A DNA stretch of 64,000 nucleotides from Nectonema munidae (taxonomy: Eukaryota > Nematomorpha > Nectonematoida > Nectonematidae). The position numbers were made by a program, and so were the translations under genes. Under the pieces are notes generated by a model. The model was not told the DNA's origin. It saw nothing but the letters and a program-made list of their open reading frames with translations, and did not search any database. Below, one piece after another: positions 52,501 to 55,782 of this stretch (the first letter of the stretch is position 1; each line of letters opens with the position of its first letter). The stretch covers positions 1-64,000 of the forward strand of contig JAUIRK010000751.1 in NCBI GenBank assembly GCA_030549495.1, in the 5' to 3' direction.

Positions 52501-55500
52501 CATGAAAATCAAAAGTATCACTATCGTTGTGCATGGCAGAAATGAATAAATAAAAGAATGAACATCAATAATAATAGTGTTCACTCGATTCTCTATTTTC
52601 CTTTCTTGCTTCAATAGGAAAATAAACGAAGGAACAGGGATTACAAATAATAAAAATAGTAATTATTTTAAATTCATTATAATACATCATCCCATGCCAA
52701 ATACCTCTTGTATACAAGTTGCTACCAGAAAAGTACACATAAGAGAAACTTTTATTATGTTACATATAAAACCAATCAATAATATATAGAGTAATATCGA
52801 TGATAGAAAATATATAAAGATACACGCAAAAAGCAGATATTTCAGAATGAAAGTACACAAATATACAACCTAATAATAATGAATGAGAGCAGAGATATAA
52901 AGAGAAGGTACGTCAAAACATTGTTATTAGCACACAATACGCATCTTCATGCTGGGGTGCAAAGAAAATTTAAGAGCAAAAATTTAACGATGTTTTGAAG
53001 TAAAATAATATAAATCTTGGAACTATGTAGATTAAACTCAGTTCGTCTATTCCAGGGCAACTTATCCACCCCATTGATGAATTCTTACAAATGTTTGTTG
53101 AAATAGTAATAATACTAATAATATTGCATCAAATGCAAGTTTTACAATGCACAATATAAATACTATATAAAATATAATCGCAAAATTCCTCAAACTACTA
53201 CCATATGAAATGAAATAGATATGCTATTAAAATAATCGGAGCGCCCTATTATGGCACTTCTCTTCCTTTAGTTTATTCACAGGTAATGAATGAAGGGGAG
53301 ATGGGCACCTTTTCGCACGCTCCTGACTATAGGATCGCCATTGACATTTGACACAGGTTTATTTTTGTTTAATCGGCATCGATAAGTTTTTTTATTATTT
53401 GATGATTTCTTGATCCGAACAGATAGAGTAAAAACACACATTCATTTCGCTCAAATATTTCTGCATATTTTAAATATCCTTTTTGCTGTGAAAACAACAA
53501 CACACAATATATTCTTATGAGCATTAGTAGATTTTTCAATTTAAGCGTGCGAGTTCGCTCTAAAGCGCTATTATGACCCAAAAAAATGTTTGAGTTGGAT
53601 GATCACACTAATCCAATTTACTTTCGTAGAGTCAAATCTTAAAAAGAGGAGCCTAAATTTATTTGATGTTATTAAACTATATCTGTTTTTAGAGATTCGT
53701 TAATTAGAGGTAGATCAAAAATACAGTTACCTTTGCGTGCTAATCCAAGGCCGTCAGCCATGGTTTTAAATTTTGTTTATTTATAAAAGAGATAATAATA
53801 AACCAAAAAATTACACTTATTCTGGATCCTATAGTTTTTTTTTTAAAAAAAAAAATTCTTTTATTTATGTTACGATAAATTCTAGAAATTACCAGGGTTG
53901 TGGAGGCATAGCAAAAATATTTGATCCTACTTTACATACAAAAACCTAACTCTGACTTCAAATACTTAAAAATTTTAATAAGCTCAATTTTTAGCTCCAG
54001 CTTGCTACTAAAAATGGCCATTTCTACTCTGAAAATTGAGTATTCCAAGAGCGAGTTTTCGGAGACTGAGTTTGTCCAAAAATAGAACAATGGGTATAAA
54101 CTTGTAACCATCTTTTCATTACATAAGAAAATGAGTAAAAGAACATCAAAAAATGTGTTTCAATCAATAAAAAAAGAAATGTCCCTATTACTCACTCTTC
54201 CAATCCAATATGTATTTGAAAACCAAGTTTTTGTGGAAGTCAAAAGAAGAAAATAGTGAACTGTGTTGAAGTGTAGTAGATAATCAGAAAGCGTAAAATA
54301 AGTAAATGAGAGAAGAATTGGAATACATAAAATTGGAGTGCACATTGGGCTTGATTACTGAATCTCAGGAGATATAGAGGGATTTCCAACTGAAAATGCA
54401 CGTTTGAAAAATCTAGCTACTAATATGATTAATTCATCTTTTTTTTAGTATAAAAATTCCTATTTTACATGCATGTTTATCAATTATTTCTGTAAGGAAT
54501 AAAAAATTTGTTCATGACTTTTTTAAAGGTCATTCTTATGGAGATTAGCTGACTTAAAAATCATGCACCCTTAAGGTTATACCAACTATATCTGATATAA
54601 TGGTTGCTTCGGATTACGGACAGAACACATTTTTGAAATTATTGGCGGCGAATTATTTTCAAAATTTCATATCAGCGTATTCATTTTTATATTTAATAGA
54701 GAAATGTGTTTTAAGAAGTGTTTCGGAAGCATGAAAAAATTCTCTGGCTCCGGCTCCTAAAAAAATATTTCAATGTTTGGCTCTGGTTTTGTCAATTTTT
54801 TTCTCAATTTTTGAAAAGTTCGTTCGAACATTGTTTAGTATATAACAAACATATAAAAACTCATAATGTGAAGAACTAGACTTATAATATTAACACATCA
54901 TAATTTTTTCTAGAAGCTTGTTTACTAAAGGGTTTCGTATTATCCAAATAAAACAATACAATTCATCTATAAAACTAGTTAATAATTTAATTATCCCTTT
55001 GACAAAGAACAGATATAAATAATTTTAAAAACAGCTTAGCGTATTCTTGGAACAAAGCTATTACTATCCTTAGCAATAAAAATGAAAAACAAGTATTTTA
55101 AACGTTGTGGTAAACAATCTGGTGGTTTATAGGTAATACTTTCCATTCTATAAGGTATACTCTACTTAAAAAACTTTTTACTGACATTTTGATGTATCGG
55201 ATAACCTAAAATCAATTAAATTAGAATGCCTATATATTTTTCTTACGTAATTACGTTGATCCCAAGATTTTAACAAGATACAATAAGCATATAAAAGAAA
55301 TACTAGAAACTCACTAATGGCATGATGTCACACAAATCATACTAGATTTGACATCAGAAATTTAAATATATTCTGAAGTTTTAGACATACCTTAAAAATT
55401 TTTTGGGATATAAATATATAAGAGGAATACCTAATTTCTGTGAAAAGATTTTATCAAAAGTAGTTTCTCCAAGCTTCTCCATATGCGAGTGCATGATATA

Positions 55501-55507
55501 ACGAACA
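13296..55507 (-). CDS. GRK2: GRK2/3-type G-protein-coupled receptor kinase gene
   Basis: Seventeen exons on the minus strand join in phase (2071 coding bases visible, about 689 residues). A GRK2/3 kinase phosphorylates agonist-occupied GPCRs at the plasma membrane so that arrestin binds; its PH domain recruits it through G-beta-gamma and phospholipid. Domain order: RH domain (exons v1-v5), AGC kinase (v5-v12) with GRGGFGEV glycine loop, AMKCL lysine, YRDLKPAN loop and SDLGLACDF (the DLG form usual in GRKs), AGC tail (v12-v13), RH end (v13-v14), PH domain (v15-v17) and a poly-Asn tail. Human GRK2 is 689 residues; about 38 N-terminal residues are missing here and should lie beyond 64000. Drosophila Gprk1 is the corresponding fly gene. 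Upstream introns reach 9.3 kb and are full of transposons; 3' introns shrink to 53-58 bp. All recognised catalytic motifs are intact, so the gene looks functional. Confidence 0.95.
13350..13396. repeat. GTT trinucleotide tract inside last GRK2 exon
   Basis: The plus strand reads GTTGTTGTTGTTATTGTTGT then TGGTGTTGTT, encoding Asn repeats (AAC/AAT) on the minus strand. It is a likely length-variable coding microsatellite. Confidence 0.8.
13575..14662 (-). other. GRK2 intron (v16-v17), no element recognised
   Basis: AT-rich intron. An open frame at 14245-14430 on the minus strand ends near a good donor (ATAATA|GTAAGT) but does not match the kinase and is not needed to join its exons. Confidence 0.7.
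14663..14776 (-). CDS. GRK2: GRK2 exon v16: PH domain, middle
   Basis: Thirty-eight codons from TTTTCAAG to AAC|GTAAAC read [20 protein letters not shown], then [18 protein letters not shown]. This corresponds to human [35 protein letters not shown]. The conserved cysteine near the end is replaced, so this part has diverged. Confidence 0.9.
14835..14962 (-). CDS. GRK2: GRK2 exon v15: PH domain, first half
   Basis: One hundred twenty-eight bases encode [20 protein letters not shown], then [20 protein letters not shown] and E. The pattern HGY..K.G.PF...WQ.RY..L.PNRLE is the start of the GRK2 PH domain, which binds G-beta-gamma and phosphoinositide. The acceptor (ATTGAAAG) has a weak pyrimidine tract. 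Confidence 0.94.
15016..15111 (-). CDS. GRK2: GRK2 exon v14: RH-PH linker
   Basis: Ninety-six bases after TTTTTACAG encode [20 protein letters not shown] then [11 protein letters not shown], aligning with human [23 protein letters not shown]. The donor AAAG|GTTTGT leads into a 53-bp intron. Confidence 0.92.
15804..15939. mobile_element. TTAA-bounded palindromic module 1
   Basis: The module starts TTAACCATTAAATCCCA and ends TGGTACTTAATGGGTTAA, so its ends are inverted repeats bounded by TTAA. Just inside the left end is the imperfect 16-bp palindrome GCTCCCATTTGGGAAC (15823-15838). TCGTCTG boxes lie at 15887 and 15908, with a related TTCTTCTGC at 15854. TTAA targets with CCC...GGG ends are typical of piggyBac-type MITEs. 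It sits in the intron between v13 and v14. Confidence 0.75.
17335..17410 (-). CDS. GRK2: GRK2 exon v13: AGC tail / returning RH helix
   Basis: From CTTTTTTTAG to GCGG|GTAATT, 76 bp encode [20 protein letters not shown] then QMEIA, matching human [25 protein letters not shown]. Confidence 0.94.
17440..18110 (+). mobile_element. 3' fragment of a LINE (non-LTR retrotransposon)
   Basis: The open frame 17451-17804 (117 codons) encodes a C-terminal LINE ORF2 tail: [16 protein letters not shown] followed by [20 protein letters not shown] and FWNGN. This follows the pattern LYKYNLA.F.FK...N....HNYNTR... of jockey/RTE-like reverse transcriptases after the polymerase core. The following non-coding 300 bp, to about 18110, is probably its 3' UTR. 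The RT domain is absent (5' truncated). It lies in the intron between v12 and v13. Confidence 0.65.
18111..19524. other. GRK2 intron, no element recognised
   Basis: AT-rich. A short GC-richer stretch at 19200-19265 (ATGTGGACCCAAGGC) resembles a hAT terminus, but no partner end was found. Confidence 0.5.
19525..19687 (-). CDS. GRK2: GRK2 exon v12: end of kinase domain, AGC tail
   Basis: One hundred sixty-three bases encode [20 protein letters not shown], then [20 protein letters not shown] and [14 protein letters not shown]. The [19 protein letters not shown] stretch is nearly identical to vertebrate GRK2. The donor is AAA|GTAAGT. Confidence 0.97.
19870..19970 (-). CDS. GRK2: GRK2 exon v11: kinase C-lobe
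   Basis: From TTTTATAG to GAGG|GTACCC, 101 bp encode [20 protein letters not shown] then [14 protein letters not shown]. The NRLGC motif typical of AGC kinases is present. Confidence 0.95.
20037..20100 (-). CDS. GRK2: GRK2 exon v10: kinase C-lobe
   Basis: Sixty-four bases between TTGCAATAG and CAA|GTAAGT encode [20 protein letters not shown] then Q, matching human [21 protein letters not shown]. The intron to v11 is 66 bp. Confidence 0.94.
21000..21245 (-). pseudogene. Fragment of repeated arthropod protein family (SHLD/EQGE motif)
   Basis: The minus strand encodes [20 protein letters not shown] then EQGE. After a frame change near 21125 it continues as [15 protein letters not shown]. This matches the motif HFLHSHLD.FP.N.GD.S.EQGERFHQDI..ME.RYQG of a protein family repeated in many arthropod genomes, whose function is not known to me. 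It is about 60-80 residues with one frameshift, inside the intron between v9 and v10. A second fragment is at 25570-26130. Confidence 0.65.
21697..21804 (-). CDS. GRK2: GRK2 exon v9: activation segment and APE motif
   Basis: From GTATTTAAG, 108 bp encode [20 protein letters not shown] then [16 protein letters not shown]. The APE motif is intact. The donor is ACAGG|GTAAAC. Confidence 0.97.
21958..22052 (-). CDS. GRK2: GRK2 exon v8: DLG motif
   Basis: Ninety-five bases encode [20 protein letters not shown] then [11 protein letters not shown], with the metal-binding aspartate in SDLG (the GRK2/3 form of DFG). The donor GT|GTAAGC splits a valine codon that v9 completes. Confidence 0.97.
22108..22238 (-). 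CDS. GRK2: GRK2 exon v7: kinase catalytic loop
   Basis: From GTGTTATAG to AAG|GTATCT, 131 bp encode [20 protein letters not shown], then [20 protein letters not shown] and DLK. The YRDLK motif holds the catalytic aspartate (human Asp317). The intron to v8 is only 55 bp. Confidence 0.97.
22239..24467. other. GRK2 intron, no element recognised
   Basis: AT-rich. Two similar words, TGTATACGACACAA near 23908 and TCTATACGACACAATGG near 24101, hint at a small repeat, but no boundaries could be set. Confidence 0.5.
24468..24649 (-). CDS. GRK2: GRK2 exon v6: kinase N-lobe with catalytic lysine
   Basis: After TTTCTTTAG, 182 bp encode [20 protein letters not shown], then [14 protein letters not shown], then [20 protein letters not shown] and LDLMNG. 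The AMKCL lysine equals human Lys220, the ATP-binding residue. The donor is AATG|GTAAAT. It is one of the most conserved exons in the gene. Confidence 0.97.
24895..25250 (+). pseudogene. piggyBac transposase fragment
   Basis: The plus strand encodes [39 protein letters not shown] then [20 protein letters not shown]. It aligns with the piggyBac copy at 42715-45185 ([40 protein letters not shown] and so on) at a clear but modest level, so it is a diverged paralogue. It holds a few stops and ends in the homopolymer-rich segment that follows. The catalytic region is absent. Confidence 0.8.
25255..25570. other. Homopolymer-rich anomalous segment, possible assembly error
   Basis: This ~300-bp stretch has runs unlike the rest of the window: T11-12, C8 near 25293, G6 near 25340, A12 and A18 near 25441-25471, C7 near 25549. 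It has an overall excess of homopolymers in both G/C and A/T. It interrupts two transposon-like fragments. Uncorrected long-read gap fill would look like this; a true low-complexity insert is the alternative. Confidence 0.55.
25570..26130 (-). pseudogene. Second fragment of the SHLD/EQGE repeated protein family
   Basis: Minus-strand readings include [54 protein letters not shown], later [13 protein letters not shown] and [13 protein letters not shown]. These fall in the order known for the family ([22 protein letters not shown].....F.YL...FP, then HF.HSHLD). Stops and frame changes break it. The 25917-26117 part is open for 66 codons. The function is unknown; repeated occurrence suggests a mobile-element gene. 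Confidence 0.7.
26131..26960. other. AT-rich stretch with a possible hAT terminus
   Basis: The stretch near 26655-26735 (GGACCCCTTACTG, GACCCCCAATATTC, GTGGACCCCGTTGGGAAACC) resembles the end of a hAT-type element of the CAGNGGTTCCCAA...GGGTCC kind. Its partner end was not found. The remainder is uninformative. Confidence 0.35.
26960..28709 (+). mobile_element. Tigger element, right end visible
   Basis: After the transposase the sequence ends in GATATCTCGAAGTTTTTGTT followed by ACAACGAGGTTTTACTT. This resembles the Tigger terminus CGAGGTTTTACTG, followed by TA at 28710-28711. A matching left end (TA then CAGTAAAACCTCG) was not found, so the 5' boundary is set at the coding start. Confidence 0.6.
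26966..28461 (+). pseudogene. Tigger (pogo-type) transposase, broken
   Basis: The N-terminus (ATG at 26966) carries a CENP-B-like helix-turn-helix: [20 protein letters not shown] then [17 protein letters not shown] second HTH ([20 protein letters not shown]) follows. The DDE nuclease blocks are recognisable: FRADETGL near 27503, DNCPSHP near 27763 and [18 protein letters not shown] near 27820. The end, LTSFFNKR, stops at 28459. At least five frame changes or stops split it (for example near 27300, 27420, 27565, 27700 and 27890). Tigger transposases excise DNA at TA sites; this copy is inactive. Confidence 0.88.
28715..29785. other. GRK2 intron, no element recognised
   Basis: AT-rich with a short direct repeat of TTCCCAATT near 29650-29690. 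Nothing else is supported. Confidence 0.45.
29792..30209 (+). mobile_element. Internally deleted hAT-like element with N-terminal coding stub
   Basis: The ends are CATAGTTGCCAA and TTGGCAACTATG, perfect 12-bp inverted repeats. They are flanked by ATATTG on both sides (29786-29791 and 30210-30215), 6 bp rather than the usual 8. Inside, ATG at 29994 starts [18 protein letters not shown] then [11 protein letters not shown]. This resembles the N-terminus of BED-finger hAT transposases before the first cysteine pair. The rest of the gene is missing, so it is a 418-bp non-autonomous derivative. Confidence 0.7.
30421..30626 (-). CDS. GRK2: GRK2 exon v5: RH end and kinase glycine loop
   Basis: Bounded by TATTTTTCAG and AAAAAT|GTAGCA, 206 bp encode [20 protein letters not shown], then [14 protein letters not shown], then [20 protein letters not shown]. 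The GRGGFGEV nucleotide-binding loop is intact. The exon ends two bases into the Met codon of the next motif, MYAMK. Confidence 0.96.
31380..33640 (-). mobile_element. Decayed retroelement pol fossil (RT-RNase H)
   Basis: The minus strand holds pieces of a polymerase polyprotein: an RT-like motif (KIDFSS context near 32950) and an RNase H-like stretch at 32086-32301 ([14 protein letters not shown]). It is richer in GC than its surroundings. It fits an LTR-type or related retroelement, but no terminal repeats were found. It is old and broken in many places. A TTAA module is inserted in it at 32555-32692, and a stretch near 31.82-31.97 kb is echoed near 32.0-32.25 kb. Confidence 0.5.
32555..32692. 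mobile_element. TTAA-bounded palindromic module 2
   Basis: The module runs from TTAACCCATTTACGACCA to TGGTCTTAAATGGGTTAA. The inverted ends differ from module 1 yet remain mutually complementary. The 16-bp near-palindrome GTTCCTATTTGGGAAC is at 32575-32590. TTCGTCTGC and ATCGTCTGC boxes lie near 32606 and 32660, with a degraded AGTCAGCG between. It is inserted in the retroelement fossil, which shows that these modules move. Confidence 0.75.
33650..34268. other. GRK2 intron, no element recognised
   Basis: AT-rich, without exon, repeat or terminal motif that could be assigned. Confidence 0.45.
34269..34343 (-). CDS. GRK2: GRK2 exon v4: RH domain
   Basis: Twenty-five codons (phase 0/0) between TTTTTATAG and CAG|GTATTT read [20 protein letters not shown] then PNLFQ, aligning with human [24 protein letters not shown]. 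Confidence 0.92.
35440..35905 (-). pseudogene. Coding-like fossil of unrecognised family
   Basis: The minus strand has successive protein-like readings in one frame ([20 protein letters not shown], then [20 protein letters not shown] and [20 protein letters not shown]) separated by two stops. Composition and continuity suggest a former coding sequence, perhaps of a mobile element. The family is not recognised. Confidence 0.4.
36000..38085. other. GRK2 intron, mostly unassigned
   Basis: It contains a perfect palindrome CCGGTAAAGTTTTACCGG with a 2-bp centre at 37151-37168 and a protein-like minus-strand reading near 37380-37280 ([16 protein letters not shown]). Neither could be tied to a bounded element. 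Confidence 0.4.
38090..40510 (+). mobile_element. Penelope-like retroelement with GIY-YIG endonuclease
   Basis: The coding parts in order are a basic N-terminus ([14 protein letters not shown]), RT blocks ([11 protein letters not shown] near 38672, GLPKTHKP near 38902, [20 protein letters not shown] near 39168, [11 protein letters not shown] near 39278) and a C-terminal GIY-YIG endonuclease motif ([10 protein letters not shown] then CIGES near 39958-40010). The pairing of RT with GIY-YIG is diagnostic of Penelope-like elements, which prime reverse transcription at a nick. The longest open part is 39092-40096 (334 codons). The RT looks incomplete and a few breaks are present, so it is probably dead. 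The ends were not defined; terminal repeats were not seen. Confidence 0.88.
39092..40096 (+). pseudogene. Penelope RT (C-terminal part) plus GIY-YIG domain
   Basis: The 334-codon open frame starts inside the RT palm, contains the YVDD catalytic motif near residue 65 and the thumb/linker, and runs into the GIY-YIG motif near residue 290-310. The final endonuclease residues ([20 protein letters not shown], ending near 40243) continue in another frame. The nuclease would nick the target and the RT would extend from it. Confidence 0.85.
40520..41854. other. GRK2 intron, mostly unassigned
   Basis: Minus-strand short frames at 40569-40772 and 40915-41112 have Lys/Asn-rich translations ([19 protein letters not shown]) that may be the remnant of a transposase N-terminus. 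The evidence is too weak to assign a family. Confidence 0.4.
41855..41956 (-). CDS. GRK2: GRK2 exon v3: RH domain
   Basis: Between CTTTTTTTAG and GAA|GTATGA, 102 bp (34 codons, phase 0/0) encode [20 protein letters not shown] then [14 protein letters not shown]. This corresponds to human [33 protein letters not shown]. Confidence 0.94.
42731..42749. promoter_or_regulatory. Subterminal palindrome, left copy 1
   Basis: TGTGTACATTTTGTACACA has 7-bp arms with a 5-bp centre. It lies 16 bp inside the left end of the piggyBac element. Position and repetition suggest a transposase-binding site. Confidence 0.6.
42911..42929. promoter_or_regulatory. Subterminal palindrome, left copy 2
   Basis: The same 19-bp palindrome is repeated about 196 bp inside the left end, between the terminus and the transposase start. 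Confidence 0.55.
43174..45041 (+). pseudogene. piggyBac transposase (PGBD-like), broken
   Basis: ATG at 43174 begins the likely coding region. An acidic N-terminal segment (43273-43480) precedes the first conserved block ([20 protein letters not shown]). The DDD-type nuclease motifs are recognisable: TVDEQLV-like at about 44028 (split by a frame change), [10 protein letters not shown] near 44260 and [13 protein letters not shown] near 44563. They correspond to Asp268, Asp346 and Asp447/450 of the cabbage looper enzyme. The C-terminal cysteine-rich finger ([12 protein letters not shown]) lies near 44957-45000. Frame changes or stops near 43215, 43722, 44033, 44660 and 44850 disable it. piggyBac enzymes cut and paste at TTAA. 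Confidence 0.88.
45125..45143. promoter_or_regulatory. Subterminal palindrome, right copy
   Basis: TGTGTACATTTTATACACA, one arm base different from the left copies, lies 42 bp inside the right end of the piggyBac element. Confidence 0.55.
45249..45385. mobile_element. TTAA-bounded palindromic module 3
   Basis: It runs from TTAACCCATTAAGTCCCA to TGGTACTTAATGTGTTAA. A half-degraded GTTCCCATTTGGG palindrome lies near 45269, and TCGTCTG boxes near 45300, 45333 and 45354. It is the same subfamily as modules 1 and 2. It begins 63 bp after the piggyBac right end and shares its last TTAA with module 4. Confidence 0.75.
45382..45517. mobile_element. TTAA-bounded palindromic module 4
   Basis: It starts TTAACCCGTTAACGCCC and ends GGTCGTTAACGGTTTAA. 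The palindrome is now GTCGACTATAGTCGAC (45401-45416), perfect over 16 bp. TCGTCTGCGTTTAT, ATCTTCTGC and TATCGTCTGATTA boxes follow in the same order as in module 3. Confidence 0.75.
45719..45854. mobile_element. TTAA-bounded palindromic module 5
   Basis: The left boundary is degraded (TGAACCGGTTATCGACC); the right end GGTCGTTAACGGGTTAA is intact. The palindrome GTCGACATATGTCGAC (45737-45752) is perfect and differs from module 4 only in its central four bases. TCGTCTGCG, ATCTTCTGC and ATCGTCTGA boxes follow. It shares TTAA at 45851-45854 with module 6. Confidence 0.72.
45851..45980. mobile_element. TTAA-bounded palindromic module 6 (opposite layout)
   Basis: It runs from TTAACCCTTTGGGGACCA to TGGTCCTCAAAGTGTTAA. 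Its palindrome GGGTCACTAGTGACCC (45945-45960) is perfect but lies next to the right end, so the module is inverted relative to the others. It keeps TTCGTCTGC near 45883 and an inverted GCAGACG near 45925. It is 130 bp. Confidence 0.7.
46059..46132 (-). CDS. GRK2: GRK2 exon v2: RH domain
   Basis: Seventy-four bases between TTTTTAAG and GAA|GTAAGG encode [20 protein letters not shown] then FYEE, matching human [24 protein letters not shown]. A glycine codon is split across the junction with v1. The intron separating it from v1 is 9.3 kb. Confidence 0.93.
46684..47129. mobile_element. Non-autonomous hAT element with perfect 8-bp TSD
   Basis: The ends AAGTAACGTAGCCA and TGGCTACGTGGCTG are imperfect inverted repeats of the common CAGTG-CGTAGCCA kind. 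AAGGAGAT flanks both sides (46676-46683 and 47130-47137), a perfect 8-bp duplication. The 446-bp interior has no transposase. Confidence 0.8.
47140..50180. other. GRK2 intron, mostly unassigned
   Basis: A GC-richer stretch near 47625-47815 starts GAGTGGGGTAGCCAGGAC, resembling a hAT end, without a partner. A plus-strand frame at 48722-48982 (86 codons) has no family resemblance. Confidence 0.4.
48000..48106 (+). pseudogene. Possible C-terminal scrap of a hAT transposase
   Basis: The reading [20 protein letters not shown] then SVSDDTN resembles the dimerisation-region tail KSKYRNRLTDEHL of SCAND3/EPM2AIP1-like hAT transposases. It is short and lacks the preceding signature, so the call is tentative. 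Confidence 0.35.
50190..50348 (-). mobile_element. tRNA-derived SINE
   Basis: On the minus strand the head (50348-50285) resembles a tRNA: an A-box-like GTGAGTAAGGTTGGTTAGAT and a B-box GGGTTCGATCCC. A tRNA-unrelated body follows (GCATCAAGCCTTCTTTCCTC, then CGATACGAGCTGCGCAATTG). No acceptor-stem pairing is evident, so it is not a functional tRNA gene. The 3' limit is uncertain. Confidence 0.7.
50410..52194 (+). mobile_element. hAT transposon with introns in its transposase gene
   Basis: The ends CAGTGTTGCCAGATC and TTTTGCCTGGCAACACTG are inverted repeats (12 bp perfect). The flanks GTAAAATA and AAAATATA agree only loosely, so the 8-bp target duplication has decayed. Inside is a broken hAT transposase on the plus strand. 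It is 1785 bp and lies in the 9.3-kb GRK2 intron. Confidence 0.82.
50690..52030 (+). pseudogene. hAT transposase, broken, intron-containing
   Basis: The N-terminus has a zinc-finger-like [20 protein letters not shown] then [11 protein letters not shown] near 50740-50840. The catalytic segment [20 protein letters not shown] lies near 51126-51180. The C-terminal dimerisation block [14 protein letters not shown] near 51845 is split by a GT-AG intron (about 51887-51942) and continues as [21 protein letters not shown] second likely intron ends near 51641. Several frame changes break the middle, and part of the catalytic core seems deleted. Confidence 0.8.
52195..53730. other. GRK2 intron, no element recognised
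   Basis: It contains a short CCA microsatellite (CCACCACCACCACCACCACC near 52481-52500). Nothing else is supported. Confidence 0.5.
53732..53762 (-). CDS. GRK2: Candidate alternative first exon of GRK2
   Basis: On the minus strand ATG in a good context (AAAACCATGGCT) opens [10 protein letters not shown] plus one base before a donor AAAG|GTAACT. The exon ends in phase 1, exactly as exon v1 does, so splicing to v2 would continue as G-YLLFKKFC. The product would lack the N-terminal helix and the first RH residues. It shares only MAD with the usual GRK2 start. It could be chance, since it is 31 bp with no visible promoter. Confidence 0.3.
53765..55430. other. GRK2 intron, no element recognised
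   Basis: AT-rich sequence between the candidate alternative exon and exon v1. Nothing was assigned. Confidence 0.5.
55431..55507 (-). CDS. GRK2: GRK2 exon v1: start of RH domain
   Basis: The acceptor ACTTTAG and donor TTAG|GTATTC bound 77 bp encoding [13 protein letters not shown] then [13 protein letters not shown]. This matches the human GRK2 region around [27 protein letters not shown] at residues ~39-65. It begins two bases into a codon, so an upstream coding exon must exist. None was found up to 64000. Confidence 0.93.
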
Positions 55508-55782
55508 CTAAAGTATGAAATAAAAATCAATACAATAAATAATGAATATAGAATTTCGAAATTATTGAAAAATAAAAAATAAGCATTTTTTATAAAGGTA
55601 GAACTCAAAAAGGTATATATCTAACAGGCAGGGCCTATGAGAGGGGGTCCAGCAGGTACATTGTTTCGGGGCCTAAGAGTTACAGAGGAGCCCGTGACTC
55701 AAAAAACATTTGAATCCTCATTTCTACCCTTCTTTTTAAGAAAGCTAATACTGTATATGTGCACACACACATATGCATGCAA

